Positions 9,066 to 17,173 of a DNA stretch of 64,000 nucleotides are shown here, in pieces. The notes under the pieces were generated by a model, which saw nothing but the letters and a program-made list of their open reading frames with translations, searched no databases and was not told the origin of the DNA. The stretch is from NCBI GenBank assembly GCA_963817855.1, contig CAWFQA010000002.1, forward strand, positions 868,001 to 932,000. The letters run 5' to 3'. The first letter of the stretch is position 1. Every line of letters begins with the position of its first letter. The stretch is from JAKAAZ01 sp963817855 (GTDB lineage Bacteria; Acidobacteriota; Terriglobia; Terriglobales; Acidobacteriaceae). The translations under genes were made by a program, and so were the position numbers.

Positions 9066-10904
9066 ATGGACAGAGAAGACACATCAATCGGATCAACGAG
9101 TGTGAAGCTTGCTCCAGTTCCATCTGGCCAGGGTTCTCACTCGCACCGCAACGCGCTATTGTGCGTCTTGACCGTTACGATATGTGTACTGCTCACCAAC
9201 CCAGTCGCAAACATGCCCTTCAGCGACGAGTTCTCTTACGACAAAACAGCCTTGGAATTTGCCCGTACAGGCCACATTCTTTACAACGGCTGGGCGACCG
9301 CCACGCTAGGATGGTTGATTCCTTGGGGCGCCATTTTCATTAAGATGTTCGGTTTTTCATTTACCGGCATGCGGCTCTCCATGCTGCCGATTGACGCCGC
9401 CACCGTGTACTTGTTCCATCAGATTCTGCGCCGATTTGGCATCAATCCCGGTAACGCGATCTTCGGAACCCTCGCCTTCGCATTGTCGCCAATCTTCATG
9501 CCCTCGGCCGTCAGTTTCATGACCGACGTGCCCGGCATATTCGTCATCTTCGTCTGTTTGTATATGTGCCAGGAGGCAGTTAGGAGTGCGAGCGACAGGG
9601 CCACTCTTATGTGGCTCGCGTCTGCCAGCGTTTTCAATGTTGCGGCCGGAACAGTGCGCCAGATTGCGTGGCTGGGAGCCCTGGTTATGGTGCCTTCAAC
9701 CGTATGGTTGCTGCGACAACGCCGCGGTGTGAAAGGCACTGGAGTTGCACTGTGGATTTTCAGCTTCATCGGCGTGCTGCTCTTCCTGCATTGGTTCAAT
9801 ATCCAACCATATTCTGTACCGGAGCATGTTATCTGGGCGCCGATTACCTGGATGACATTTCCTCATTTGGCCGCGCAGTTGGTGAAGATGGTTCTATGCC
9901 TGCTCCTGATCATTCTCCCGCTCTCCGTGGCGTGGTTGCCGTCCGCACGCGAACTGGATCGCAACGCCTGGCTGCGCGTCGGCGGAGTTCTTGCCGTATT
10001 CGTTACGTTTGAACTTCTCGCCAATGCACTGGGAAGGATGGATACCTGGCTCATGCCCTGGCTGATGTACTTACTGCCGGAGCAGTCCGCAATTCATCCG
10101 GGCATATTCGGCACGGCTCCCCGCGCTACGTTGTGGATCCGTTTCGCAATTTCTTTCTTCATCATTGCCGTGGCGGTTATCGCATTGGAACGAGAGTTGG
10201 TGCGAATGCCGAGTGGTCCGACGCAACGGAGCGAGGCGCCCACCGCTGGCAACCCCGGAACATCATGGCACGATATTGCGTGGATTCTCGGACCCTTCTC
10301 CCTGGGTTATGTTCTTCTGTTGATGCCTCGCGGAGCATTCGATCAGATCCAGGACAGGTATATGGTGGGCTTGGTCCCTTCCGTCCTTGTCGTCCTTCTT
10401 AAGCTGTATCAGGAGCGGGTCGGTCCGAGACTACCCGCTGTCAGCATGGTTATGTTGCTCGTATTCGCTGCGTATTCAGTTGCCGGAACTCACGATTTTT
10501 ATGCGGAATCTCGGGCGCAGGTGCGCGCGATCCAAATGGTGGAAAATACCGGCGTGCCAAGAAAATCTATTCAAGCCGGCTTTCCATCCGACGGGTGGAT
10601 CCAAATTGAAAACGGCGGACATATCAACGAACCACGCATCAAAGTACCTATCGGCGCCTATGATCCCAAACCTTTTTCCAAAATCCCTAAGGGATGTCGA
10701 GACGGATTCACAAACTTTGCGCCCGTGATTGAACCCAAATACTTCATCCTGTTCCCCTGGTTCAAGAATCCTTCCTTACCTCCTCCGTCCTGGTGTTTCG
10801 TCCGGGCCAATTTTCCTCCGATTCATTACACAGCATGGTTGCCGCCCTTTCACGAATCGATGTACGTGAAGAAGCTTGCACATGGCACCGTGCATCCGCA
10901 GTAA
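9066..10904 (+). CDS. GT-C-like membrane glycosyltransferase, copy B
   Basis: A 612-residue paralogue of the protein at 6305-8053, about 30 residues longer. It keeps the same framework: an acidic pair in the first loop (PFSDEFSYDKTA), SFMTDVPGIFV, and TVRQIAWLGALVMVP. The DE pair matches the catalytic acidic motif of PMT-type enzymes better than the DD of copy A, so the two may use different substrates. There is no obvious ribosome-binding site before the ATG. The frame is intact although its partner oxidoreductase just upstream is a pseudogene, which suggests that it is under selection and either shares the enzyme from copy A or has a new role. Confidence 0.7.
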   Translation: MDREDTSIGSTSVKLAPVPSGQGSHSHRNALLCVLTVTICVLLTNPVANMPFSDEFSYDKTALEFARTGHILYNGWATATLGWLIPWGAIFIKMFGFSFTGMRLSMLPIDAATVYLFHQILRRFGINPGNAIFGTLAFALSPIFMPSAVSFMTDVPGIFVIFVCLYMCQEAVRSASDRATLMWLASASVFNVAAGTVRQIAWLGALVMVPSTVWLLRQRRGVKGTGVALWIFSFIGVLLFLHWFNIQPYSVPEHVIWAPITWMTFPHLAAQLVKMVLCLLLIILPLSVAWLPSARELDRNAWLRVGGVLAVFVTFELLANALGRMDTWLMPWLMYLLPEQSAIHPGIFGTAPRATLWIRFAISFFIIAVAVIALERELVRMPSGPTQRSEAPTAGNPGTSWHDIAWILGPFSLGYVLLLMPRGAFDQIQDRYMVGLVPSVLVVLLKLYQERVGPRLPAVSMVMLLVFAAYSVAGTHDFYAESRAQVRAIQMVENTGVPRKSIQAGFPSDGWIQIENGGHINEPRIKVPIGAYDPKPFSKIPKGCRDGFTNFAPVIEPKYFILFPWFKNPSLPPPSWCFVRANFPPIHYTAWLPPFHESMYVKKLAHGTVHPQ

Positions 10905-10964
10905 CTGTGGCGCCACATCGGCCAGCATTGCATCCAACCGCCGCTCACGATACCATCCGCTTGC

Positions 10965-11996
10965 ATGGACTTGAATCGATCATCCGACCGCATCGTCTCC
11001 GCTGAGCCTGTCGAAGACGATCTTGCACTCGACCTGAAGCTGCGCCCGCAGCGGCTAAATGAGTTTATCGGGCAGCGAAAAGCGAAGGAACAGCTGTCGA
11101 TTGCGTTGCAAGCGGCGCGCAATCGTGGCGAAGCGCTGGACCATGTGCTTCTCTCCGGTCCTCCAGGGCTGGGCAAAACCACACTTGCCAACATTATTGC
11201 GAATGAACTCGGCGTCGGCTTTCAGCAAACCTCCGGGCCCGCGATCCAGATTCAGGGCGATCTGACGGCAATCCTGACAAACCTCAAAAAGCACCAGGTG
11301 CTGTTTCTGGATGAGATTCATCGCCTGCAGCCCGCTTTACAGGAAAAGCTGTACACGGCGCTGGAAGATTACAAATTGGACATCATCATCGGACAGGGAC
11401 CGGCCGCGCGTACGCACGTGATGGATCTGCATCCGTTCACGTTCGTCTCCGCCACCACGCGGCCCGGACTGCTGGTGTCTCCCCTGCTCGCGCGATTTGG
11501 GATTCTGCTGCGGCTGGATTTTTACACTGAAGAAGAATTACGCATCATCGTGCATCGCTCCGCGGACGTGTTGAACGTACCCATTGACGACGATGGTGCC
11601 GCGGAAATTGCAATGCGATGCCGCGGAACCCCCCGCATCGCCAACCGCCTGCTGCGCCGGGTTCGCGATTATGCGCAGGTTCGCGCCAATGGGTACATCG
11701 ACCGCGAGATTGCGATGGCCGCCCTCAGCCTGCTGGAAGTGGACGCGCACGGATTCGACGAAATGGATCGCCGCCTGCTTCGCACCATCATCGACAAATA
11801 CGATGGCGGCCCTGTCGGTCTGAACACATTGGCAGCTGCGCTGGCGGAAGAAGAAGACGCGCTCGAAGAAGTGTATGAACCGTTTTTAATTCAGATAGGA
11901 TTTCTAGATCGCACACCGCGCGGCCGCGTCGCCACCCGACTTGCATATCAGCATTTCGGCCTGGAGCCGCCCCGCAAACAGAATCTTTTGTTTTGA
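10965..11996 (+). CDS. ruvB: Holliday junction branch-migration ATPase RuvB
   Basis: A 343-residue AAA+ motor that drives branch migration with RuvA. The Walker A motif is GPPGLGKT (65-72) and Walker B is DEIH (116-119), with a sensor SATT and a C-terminal winged helix (GFLDRTPRGRVAT). The segment before the arginine finger reads SPLLARFGI instead of the usual SPLRDRFGI. The finger arginine is kept, but the preceding arginine and aspartate are replaced. ruvA and ruvC are not in the window. A 14-bp palindrome (ACGCCAATTGGCGT, 11996-12009) overlaps the stop codon; it could form only a weak hairpin. Confidence 0.96.
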   Translation: MDLNRSSDRIVSAEPVEDDLALDLKLRPQRLNEFIGQRKAKEQLSIALQAARNRGEALDHVLLSGPPGLGKTTLANIIANELGVGFQQTSGPAIQIQGDLTAILTNLKKHQVLFLDEIHRLQPALQEKLYTALEDYKLDIIIGQGPAARTHVMDLHPFTFVSATTRPGLLVSPLLARFGILLRLDFYTEEELRIIVHRSADVLNVPIDDDGAAEIAMRCRGTPRIANRLLRRVRDYAQVRANGYIDREIAMAALSLLEVDAHGFDEMDRRLLRTIIDKYDGGPVGLNTLAAALAEEEDALEEVYEPFLIQIGFLDRTPRGRVATRLAYQHFGLEPPRKQNLLF

Positions 11997-12155
11997 CGCC
12001 AATTGGCGTTCGCCTTTACATCTTGCACACATCGTTAACTGCAGTGCGATTCCTCTGCATCTAAATATCCGCAGGCAATCCAGCGCGCTCGCGCAGTCCC
12101 CTACAATGGAAATAGGGTCAATGCAATCGAGACTGAAAGACAATTGAATCAGTTG

Positions 12156-14588
12156 ATGCGCCGAAATCTATTCAGGCATCTGTTTTTGCCGCTGCTGATG
12201 GTTCTTACGTGCTGCTGCACTCGCACCTTTGCCTCTGACAGCGCGGATAAGGAGCCGATGTCGTCCTCCCTGCCGTCGGCGCCGGAACCATCGCTATCTG
12301 CTTCGACGCAACAGTCTGTCCGCCATACCGCCCACGTGATTGTTCCCATGCTGGATGGCGAGCCCAAGTTGAGTGACTTTCTGGTCTCCCCGCTCGCATC
12401 CCACGCGGCCCGGCAAATGCTGCGGATCAGCCACTTCGTCGAGCGATACCCCGACGACGGAAAGCCTTCGACCGAACCCACCATCGCCTATCTGGGATAT
12501 ACGCACAAATATTTCTATGCGGCGTTCATTTGCCACGACCGCACGCCGAAGCTTATCCGCGCCCACATGCTCGCCCGTGACAACCTTGGCGACGACGACA
12601 ATGTCGATCTGTTCCTGGATACGTTCCACGATCAGCGCCGATCATTCTTATTCGAGACCAATGCCTTGGGCATCCAGTCGGACGCACTTTACAGCGAACA
12701 AAATGGCTCCGACTATTCCTTCGATACTGTATGGGACACGTGGGGAAAGCGCACGCCCTATGGCTACGTCGTCCTGATGCGCATTCCATTTGCGAGCCTC
12801 TACTTTGCCAAGGCAGATCCGGGACAGATGCGCACTTGGGGAATTATTTTGGAACGCAACATCTCTCACGCGAATGAGAGTGCGTATTGGCCTCGGAACA
12901 CCCATAACGTGGCTGGACTTCTTACCCAGGACATCGCCGCCGACGGTTTCATGAATATCGCGCACGGTCAGAACTGGCAATTTGAGCCGTACGTGCTCGC
13001 GCGCAATCTACGCCAGTTGAACGTGATCGATCCGAACAATCCCTATTTCGAACACAAGTCGCTGCAGGCCTATGCCGGACTTGACGCAAAGTTTATTCTG
13101 CGCAACAGCCTGATCCTGGACGTCACGCTCAATCCTGATTTCAGCCAGGTGGGAATCAACAATCCTGCGACTCCGAATCAACGTTTTCCTCCCTACTTTC
13201 CTGAGGTCAGACCATTCTTCATTGAGAACAGCAGCTACTTTATGACCCCGGTCAATCTCTACTACACCAACAACATTGTGCTGCCGCAGTATGGAGCGCG
13301 ACTCACGGGAAAACTGGGTCCGTGGGCTCTGGGCGTGCTTGGCGTCGATGATCGCAGCCCGGGCCAGGATGTGCCTCCTGGAAATCCAGAGTATGGGACA
13401 CGCGCGCAATACTATATCGGACGCGTCAATCGCGATATCGGCTCTCTGTCGGATGTAGGCATCATTTATGCCGACCGCGAATACCAAGACTCCTACAATC
13501 GCGCCGGCGGTTTGGATTATCGCTCACGCTTGAAGAATCGCTGGACGCTGACCGGCCAAGTGATCTCATCCGCAACGGAAAACCTTAGCAACGACACGCC
13601 GGGAGAACAAACATGCCAAAACCTCAGCCTGACCTGCAGCGGCCAGGTGTATTCGCAAGAACTGAGTTACTCCGACTTACATCAAAATTGGTGGGTAGGT
13701 TACAACGACACGTCCGCTGGATATGTGACCGACACGGGTTTCTTTCGGCGCCCAGACGTGCGCGAACCGGATGGCTATTATGCCTACACATTTCGTCCAA
13801 AAAGCGGATGGATTCAGTCGCATGGCCCCAGCGTTTACAGTGAGCGGATTTGGGACCATACCGGGTTGCCGCTCGATTTCTATATCAATCCAGCGTATAG
13901 CGCCAGCTTCAAGTACCGGACCTCCGTGTCTGCGAACATAGAATTTGGCCAGGACCGTCTACGCCCCATTGACTATCCTGTGCTCACGCACAACGTTGAG
14001 TACCATAGCCATACCAGCGGCGTAAATTTTTACAGTTCGCCGTTGCCCTATATTGCGGTTGGCGGCGGCGTCTATACCGGCAGAACCATCAACTATTCCC
14101 CACCAGCCAATAGCGGACCCGACCCGGTGAATGTTACATCTCCAAACCTGAATCTGGAAATCAAGCCGATCGGGTCAATCGATCTGAACAACAGTTATGT
14201 ATATACGCACTTCACGAATCCATCCAACGGCGCCGTTGTCTACGACAATCACGAACTGATTTCCCGCTGGAACTACCAAATGACAAAATCAATTTCATTC
14301 AATCTGATCGGTCAATATATTTCCACGTTGCCGAATCCCCAGTACACCAGCGCCACCAATTCCAAGGACCTGTTCGCCGATGCCCTCTTTACCTATCTGC
14401 CGCATCCGGGTACTGCCATCTACTTCGGCTATATCGGGAACTTTGCCAACTTGAATCGCGCGTTATGCACCCGCAACTCGCAGGGAACCTGCAACCTCAG
14501 TGATCCCATTCTGCCGATCACTTATTCTTCGCTCATGAACGATGACAAAACGATCTATCTGAAGATGACTTACCTGCTGCGGTTCTAG
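12156..14588 (+). CDS. CBM9-like / DUF5916 outer-membrane protein
   Basis: About 810 residues. A hydrophobic N-terminal segment (MRRNLFRHLFLPLLMVLTCC) is a signal peptide, possibly a lipoprotein signal. Residues ~70-260 resemble a family 9 carbohydrate-binding-like fold, with DDNVDLFLDT, FETNALGIQSDA and IPFASLYF. Then LNPDFSQVGINN and PYFPEVRPFFIENSSYF carry the hallmark of the DUF5916 family. The rest alternates polar and aromatic residues like a beta-barrel and ends in LLRF, with the terminal Phe expected of an outer-membrane protein. The ATG at 12156 is preferred over an upstream TTG at 12144. The role is unknown; the family is often found with secreted sugar- or peptide-processing genes. 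It converges on the serine hydrolase with a five-base gap. Confidence 0.8.
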   Translation: MRRNLFRHLFLPLLMVLTCCCTRTFASDSADKEPMSSSLPSAPEPSLSASTQQSVRHTAHVIVPMLDGEPKLSDFLVSPLASHAARQMLRISHFVERYPDDGKPSTEPTIAYLGYTHKYFYAAFICHDRTPKLIRAHMLARDNLGDDDNVDLFLDTFHDQRRSFLFETNALGIQSDALYSEQNGSDYSFDTVWDTWGKRTPYGYVVLMRIPFASLYFAKADPGQMRTWGIILERNISHANESAYWPRNTHNVAGLLTQDIAADGFMNIAHGQNWQFEPYVLARNLRQLNVIDPNNPYFEHKSLQAYAGLDAKFILRNSLILDVTLNPDFSQVGINNPATPNQRFPPYFPEVRPFFIENSSYFMTPVNLYYTNNIVLPQYGARLTGKLGPWALGVLGVDDRSPGQDVPPGNPEYGTRAQYYIGRVNRDIGSLSDVGIIYADREYQDSYNRAGGLDYRSRLKNRWTLTGQVISSATENLSNDTPGEQTCQNLSLTCSGQVYSQELSYSDLHQNWWVGYNDTSAGYVTDTGFFRRPDVREPDGYYAYTFRPKSGWIQSHGPSVYSERIWDHTGLPLDFYINPAYSASFKYRTSVSANIEFGQDRLRPIDYPVLTHNVEYHSHTSGVNFYSSPLPYIAVGGGVYTGRTINYSPPANSGPDPVNVTSPNLNLEIKPIGSIDLNNSYVYTHFTNPSNGAVVYDNHELISRWNYQMTKSISFNLIGQYISTLPNPQYTSATNSKDLFADALFTYLPHPGTAIYFGYIGNFANLNRALCTRNSQGTCNLSDPILPITYSSLMNDDKTIYLKMTYLLRF

Positions 14589-14593
14589 ATCTA

Positions 14594-16024
14594 CTATTCC
14601 GCCGGAGCAACAATGAATTGCTCAATCTTTCCGTCCGGCATCTGGTAGGTCGTCAACACCACGTGGGTGGCGGCAAACACCACATCGTAGGCGCGGAAGG
14701 TCATGCCGCCGCGCGACTCTTTTGCCGTTTGACGAAATTCAATCGGCGCCCCGAGAGGTTTCAGGCTGGATTCAAAGTCGTCAAGCGCCTGCGCATCGAA
14801 ATACGCGTTGCAGTTCGTTGTGAACAGCGAGCGATCGATTTTGCCCTGCTGCAGGCCAATGAAAATCTGGCGCGCCTGATCCAGGCTCTGTTTCGACTCA
14901 TTCGGCGGCAGGCCAACCAGCATCGCGGCGATCTTGCCGGCGATCACTCCCGCCGCACCCACGGCTTCCTGATTCGTAAACACCGCAATCGCTACTTTGT
15001 CCTGCGGCAGCACCATGTTTTCGCTGGTAAATCCCGACACTTCTCCGCTATGCGAGATCACCAGGTGACCATCGCGCGTCGATATCTCTACCCCCAGCCC
15101 GTAATGCGTGTCCTCTCCGTCCTTCAACTTCACTCCGGTAAACATCTCCTTATAGGAGGCAGGCTGCAACAGCGATTCGTTCATCATCGCAATGTCCCAC
15201 AGCAACAGATCGCGCACCGGCATCGCCAACTCGCCCGCGGCAAACATCCATCCCGGGCCATCTTGCGGAGCTGGCCGGAGTGGACCGAGCGCGTATCGCA
15301 CATACCCATGCGCATCGGTCTGCTCCAGATGGTTCATATCGGAGTTCATGACGTCCGTCATATGCAGCGGGGTAAAAATATTCTCCTGTAGGAATTTCAT
15401 CACCGACATTCCGCTGACGATTTCCACGATTTTTCCGGCAATAACATAGTTGGTATTGCTGTATTGCCATTCCGTTCCGGGTTCGAAATCAAGCGGCTTC
15501 TCGCCCCAGTTGTCTATGATCGCATCGGCCGTGGTGGGATTCTTCATGGGCAGCATGGAGTAGTCTTCGGCGTAATAATCCTGATAACCGGAAGTATGGG
15601 AGAGGATTTCCCGCAGCGTCACCTCTTTAGCGCGCGTCAGCTGCGGCAGCCAGGTCGAGATGGGATCGTCGAGTTTCAGCTTGCCCTGCTGCTGAAGCAT
15701 CAGGATGGCCGTCGCCGTAAATTGCTTGCTGATCGAGCCAACGCTGTAGCGCATCTCTGGCGCGGCCTCGACAGGCGGATCCAGCTGGGCTTTGCCATAA
15801 GCCTTGACGTATGCGATCTTGCCATTCGCCACGATCCCGACGGAGGCACTCGGCACTCCAGTGGTCGCCATCATCTGCTGGGCAATCGCATCCACCTTAG
15901 CCTGCTGATCGGCTGGCAGCGAGTTCTGGCCAAGCGTACAAAGAGGCGCACTCACCCACGCAATCAGTAATCCAGCAATCGCAACGTAACGGGCGTTGCG
16001 GGAAAGCAACATTCCAACTGCCAT
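14594..16024 (-). CDS. Serine hydrolase, beta-lactamase/class C family, secreted
   Basis: A 476-residue protein with a signal peptide (first ~33 residues, ending near TLGQ). The class C beta-lactamase/DD-peptidase fold is marked by S97-I-S-K100 (the nucleophile SxxK) and by YSN in WQYSNTNYV. It is expected to be a periplasmic or exported esterase or peptidase acting on an ester or amide; a true beta-lactamase role is not implied. A C-terminal extra domain of ~100 residues follows the catalytic part, as in many members of the family. The ATG at 16024 is chosen because AAAGGAG lies five bases upstream; an open frame extends to 16195 but would put an unlikely tail before the signal peptide. Confidence 0.88.
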   Translation of the reverse strand: MAVGMLLSRNARYVAIAGLLIAWVSAPLCTLGQNSLPADQQAKVDAIAQQMMATTGVPSASVGIVANGKIAYVKAYGKAQLDPPVEAAPEMRYSVGSISKQFTATAILMLQQQGKLKLDDPISTWLPQLTRAKEVTLREILSHTSGYQDYYAEDYSMLPMKNPTTADAIIDNWGEKPLDFEPGTEWQYSNTNYVIAGKIVEIVSGMSVMKFLQENIFTPLHMTDVMNSDMNHLEQTDAHGYVRYALGPLRPAPQDGPGWMFAAGELAMPVRDLLLWDIAMMNESLLQPASYKEMFTGVKLKDGEDTHYGLGVEISTRDGHLVISHSGEVSGFTSENMVLPQDKVAIAVFTNQEAVGAAGVIAGKIAAMLVGLPPNESKQSLDQARQIFIGLQQGKIDRSLFTTNCNAYFDAQALDDFESSLKPLGAPIEFRQTAKESRGGMTFRAYDVVFAATHVVLTTYQMPDGKIEQFIVAPAE

Positions 16025-16146
16025 TCGAGCTCCTTTGCAACCATGGGCAAATTCCAATCGTACGAGAAGCTGAGCCGCAGCCCATCCGCGACGTACGTAC
16101 CACCACAATCCTAGTAAACTAAACCCTAGGATACGTAGCCAACAAT

Positions 16147-17097
16147 ATGACAGAATCTTCAACCGCTTCGATGAATCTTCCTCTTGCCTCTGCAATTGAA
16201 TCTGCGGCGAAAACCGCGGGTCTGGTGGTTTTGTCCACTCGCGCAGGTTCTGATTTCAATGGAGCGCCGACAACTTGCTTCGTCTTTGGACTGCATGCCG
16301 ACACTGCCGCCGATTGCACCCTGCAGTTGGAGTTGAGCAACACCTTCGACGCGTCGCAGACTGCTTTGTTGCCGGAGTTGACCAGCTATCTGCGCGAATC
16401 GGCGCTGCGCCTTCGCAATCCGCGGCCGGACTGTTATGTCACGCAGGCTGGATTGCCGATTCGATTCGCAGATTTTCGCTGGCCGTTTCATCGCTCCACT
16501 TCCGGCTCCGATACGTATGTGGTGCATGGCGTTGCGCACCTGGAAGATGGGACTGCGAGCCCACTCCATGCCAAAATCGCCGCCAGCATGACGGTCACCT
16601 TTGCGGACATCGTCGCCGCGCCCGAGCAGCCCTATGCGGAATCATTTATCTATAATGCGGTTCGCAAGACGCTGGACCGCGGCCAGATGGAAATGATCAA
16701 GAGCGGCAATCGCCAGCCTGTTCCTGTCACCACGCGGTATTACAGTCGCTGGGACAAAAAGTTTGTCTTCAGCGACACTGATGATGAGGCGCGCACTGAT
16801 TTTCTGGCTCTAAAGCTCTATTGGCTTTCTGGAGTGCTGGGAGACAGCCAACCGGTGTGGGTCGCCGATCCCAGGGACGCGCAGTATCTAAACACCACCA
16901 AGGATCAACTGCAACGCGCGGCAACGCTGTTGGCCAGCGAGGGGTTCATTAAACTTGCAGCCGACCCGCAATTTGCAGCCGCAACGCCGTTGCTATTGCA
17001 GCGCGCCGAGCATTACCACACGGTCCTGGCGGCCGCGCTGGCGATCACCAAACCCGCCTTCAACGAAGAAATGCGCCACGGACACACAAATATGTAG
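16147..17097 (+). CDS. Conserved-looking protein of unknown function
   Basis: A 316-residue soluble protein that I do not recognise. There is no signal peptide or transmembrane segment. Composition and codon use look like the neighbours, and it has a clean start (MTESSTASMNLPLAS) and stop. The middle contains aromatic-rich stretches (FADFRWPFHRS, TRYYSRWDKKFVFSDTDDE), and the C-terminal ~60 residues look helical. It diverges from the serine hydrolase over a 122-base intergenic region and converges on the hydrolase/FGE fusion gene, separated by a hairpin. No function is proposed. Confidence 0.6.
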   Translation: MTESSTASMNLPLASAIESAAKTAGLVVLSTRAGSDFNGAPTTCFVFGLHADTAADCTLQLELSNTFDASQTALLPELTSYLRESALRLRNPRPDCYVTQAGLPIRFADFRWPFHRSTSGSDTYVVHGVAHLEDGTASPLHAKIAASMTVTFADIVAAPEQPYAESFIYNAVRKTLDRGQMEMIKSGNRQPVPVTTRYYSRWDKKFVFSDTDDEARTDFLALKLYWLSGVLGDSQPVWVADPRDAQYLNTTKDQLQRAATLLASEGFIKLAADPQFAAATPLLLQRAEHYHTVLAAALAITKPAFNEEMRHGHTNM

Positions 17098-17109
17098 GTG
17101 GCCTGTACC

Positions 17110-17156
17110 GACTGCTTGCGCTTCCCTTGGTCACTACCGCGGGACCACAAGCAGTC
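17110..17156. terminator. Bidirectional hairpin between convergent genes
   Basis: GACTGCTTG at 17110-17118 pairs exactly with CAAGCAGTC at 17148-17156, and an inner TGGTC/GACCA stem lies within. It fills the gap between two convergent genes, where a shared terminator is expected. No strong T-run follows on either strand. Confidence 0.55.
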
Positions 17157-17173
17157 AGACACGCGGTCTTCTT

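Larger units (their letters stand above)
8059..10904. repeat. Tandem duplication, second unit
   Basis: The second copy begins six bases after the stop of the copy A membrane gene. On the minus strand 8059-8097 still reads as the first codons of the divergent membrane protein (MRMPRSEIHKPQ) before running into unrelated sequence, which marks the duplication joint. The shared upstream region (8098-8274) is recognisable but lacks the ATG corresponding to 4939. The oxidoreductase in this unit is broken; the membrane protein is intact. Confidence 0.8.

Noticed and set aside
11996..12009. Palindrome ACGCCAATTGGCGT overlapping the ruvB stop codon
   Set aside because: Exact but with only a five-pair hairpin possible and no T-run; not enough for a terminator or operator call.
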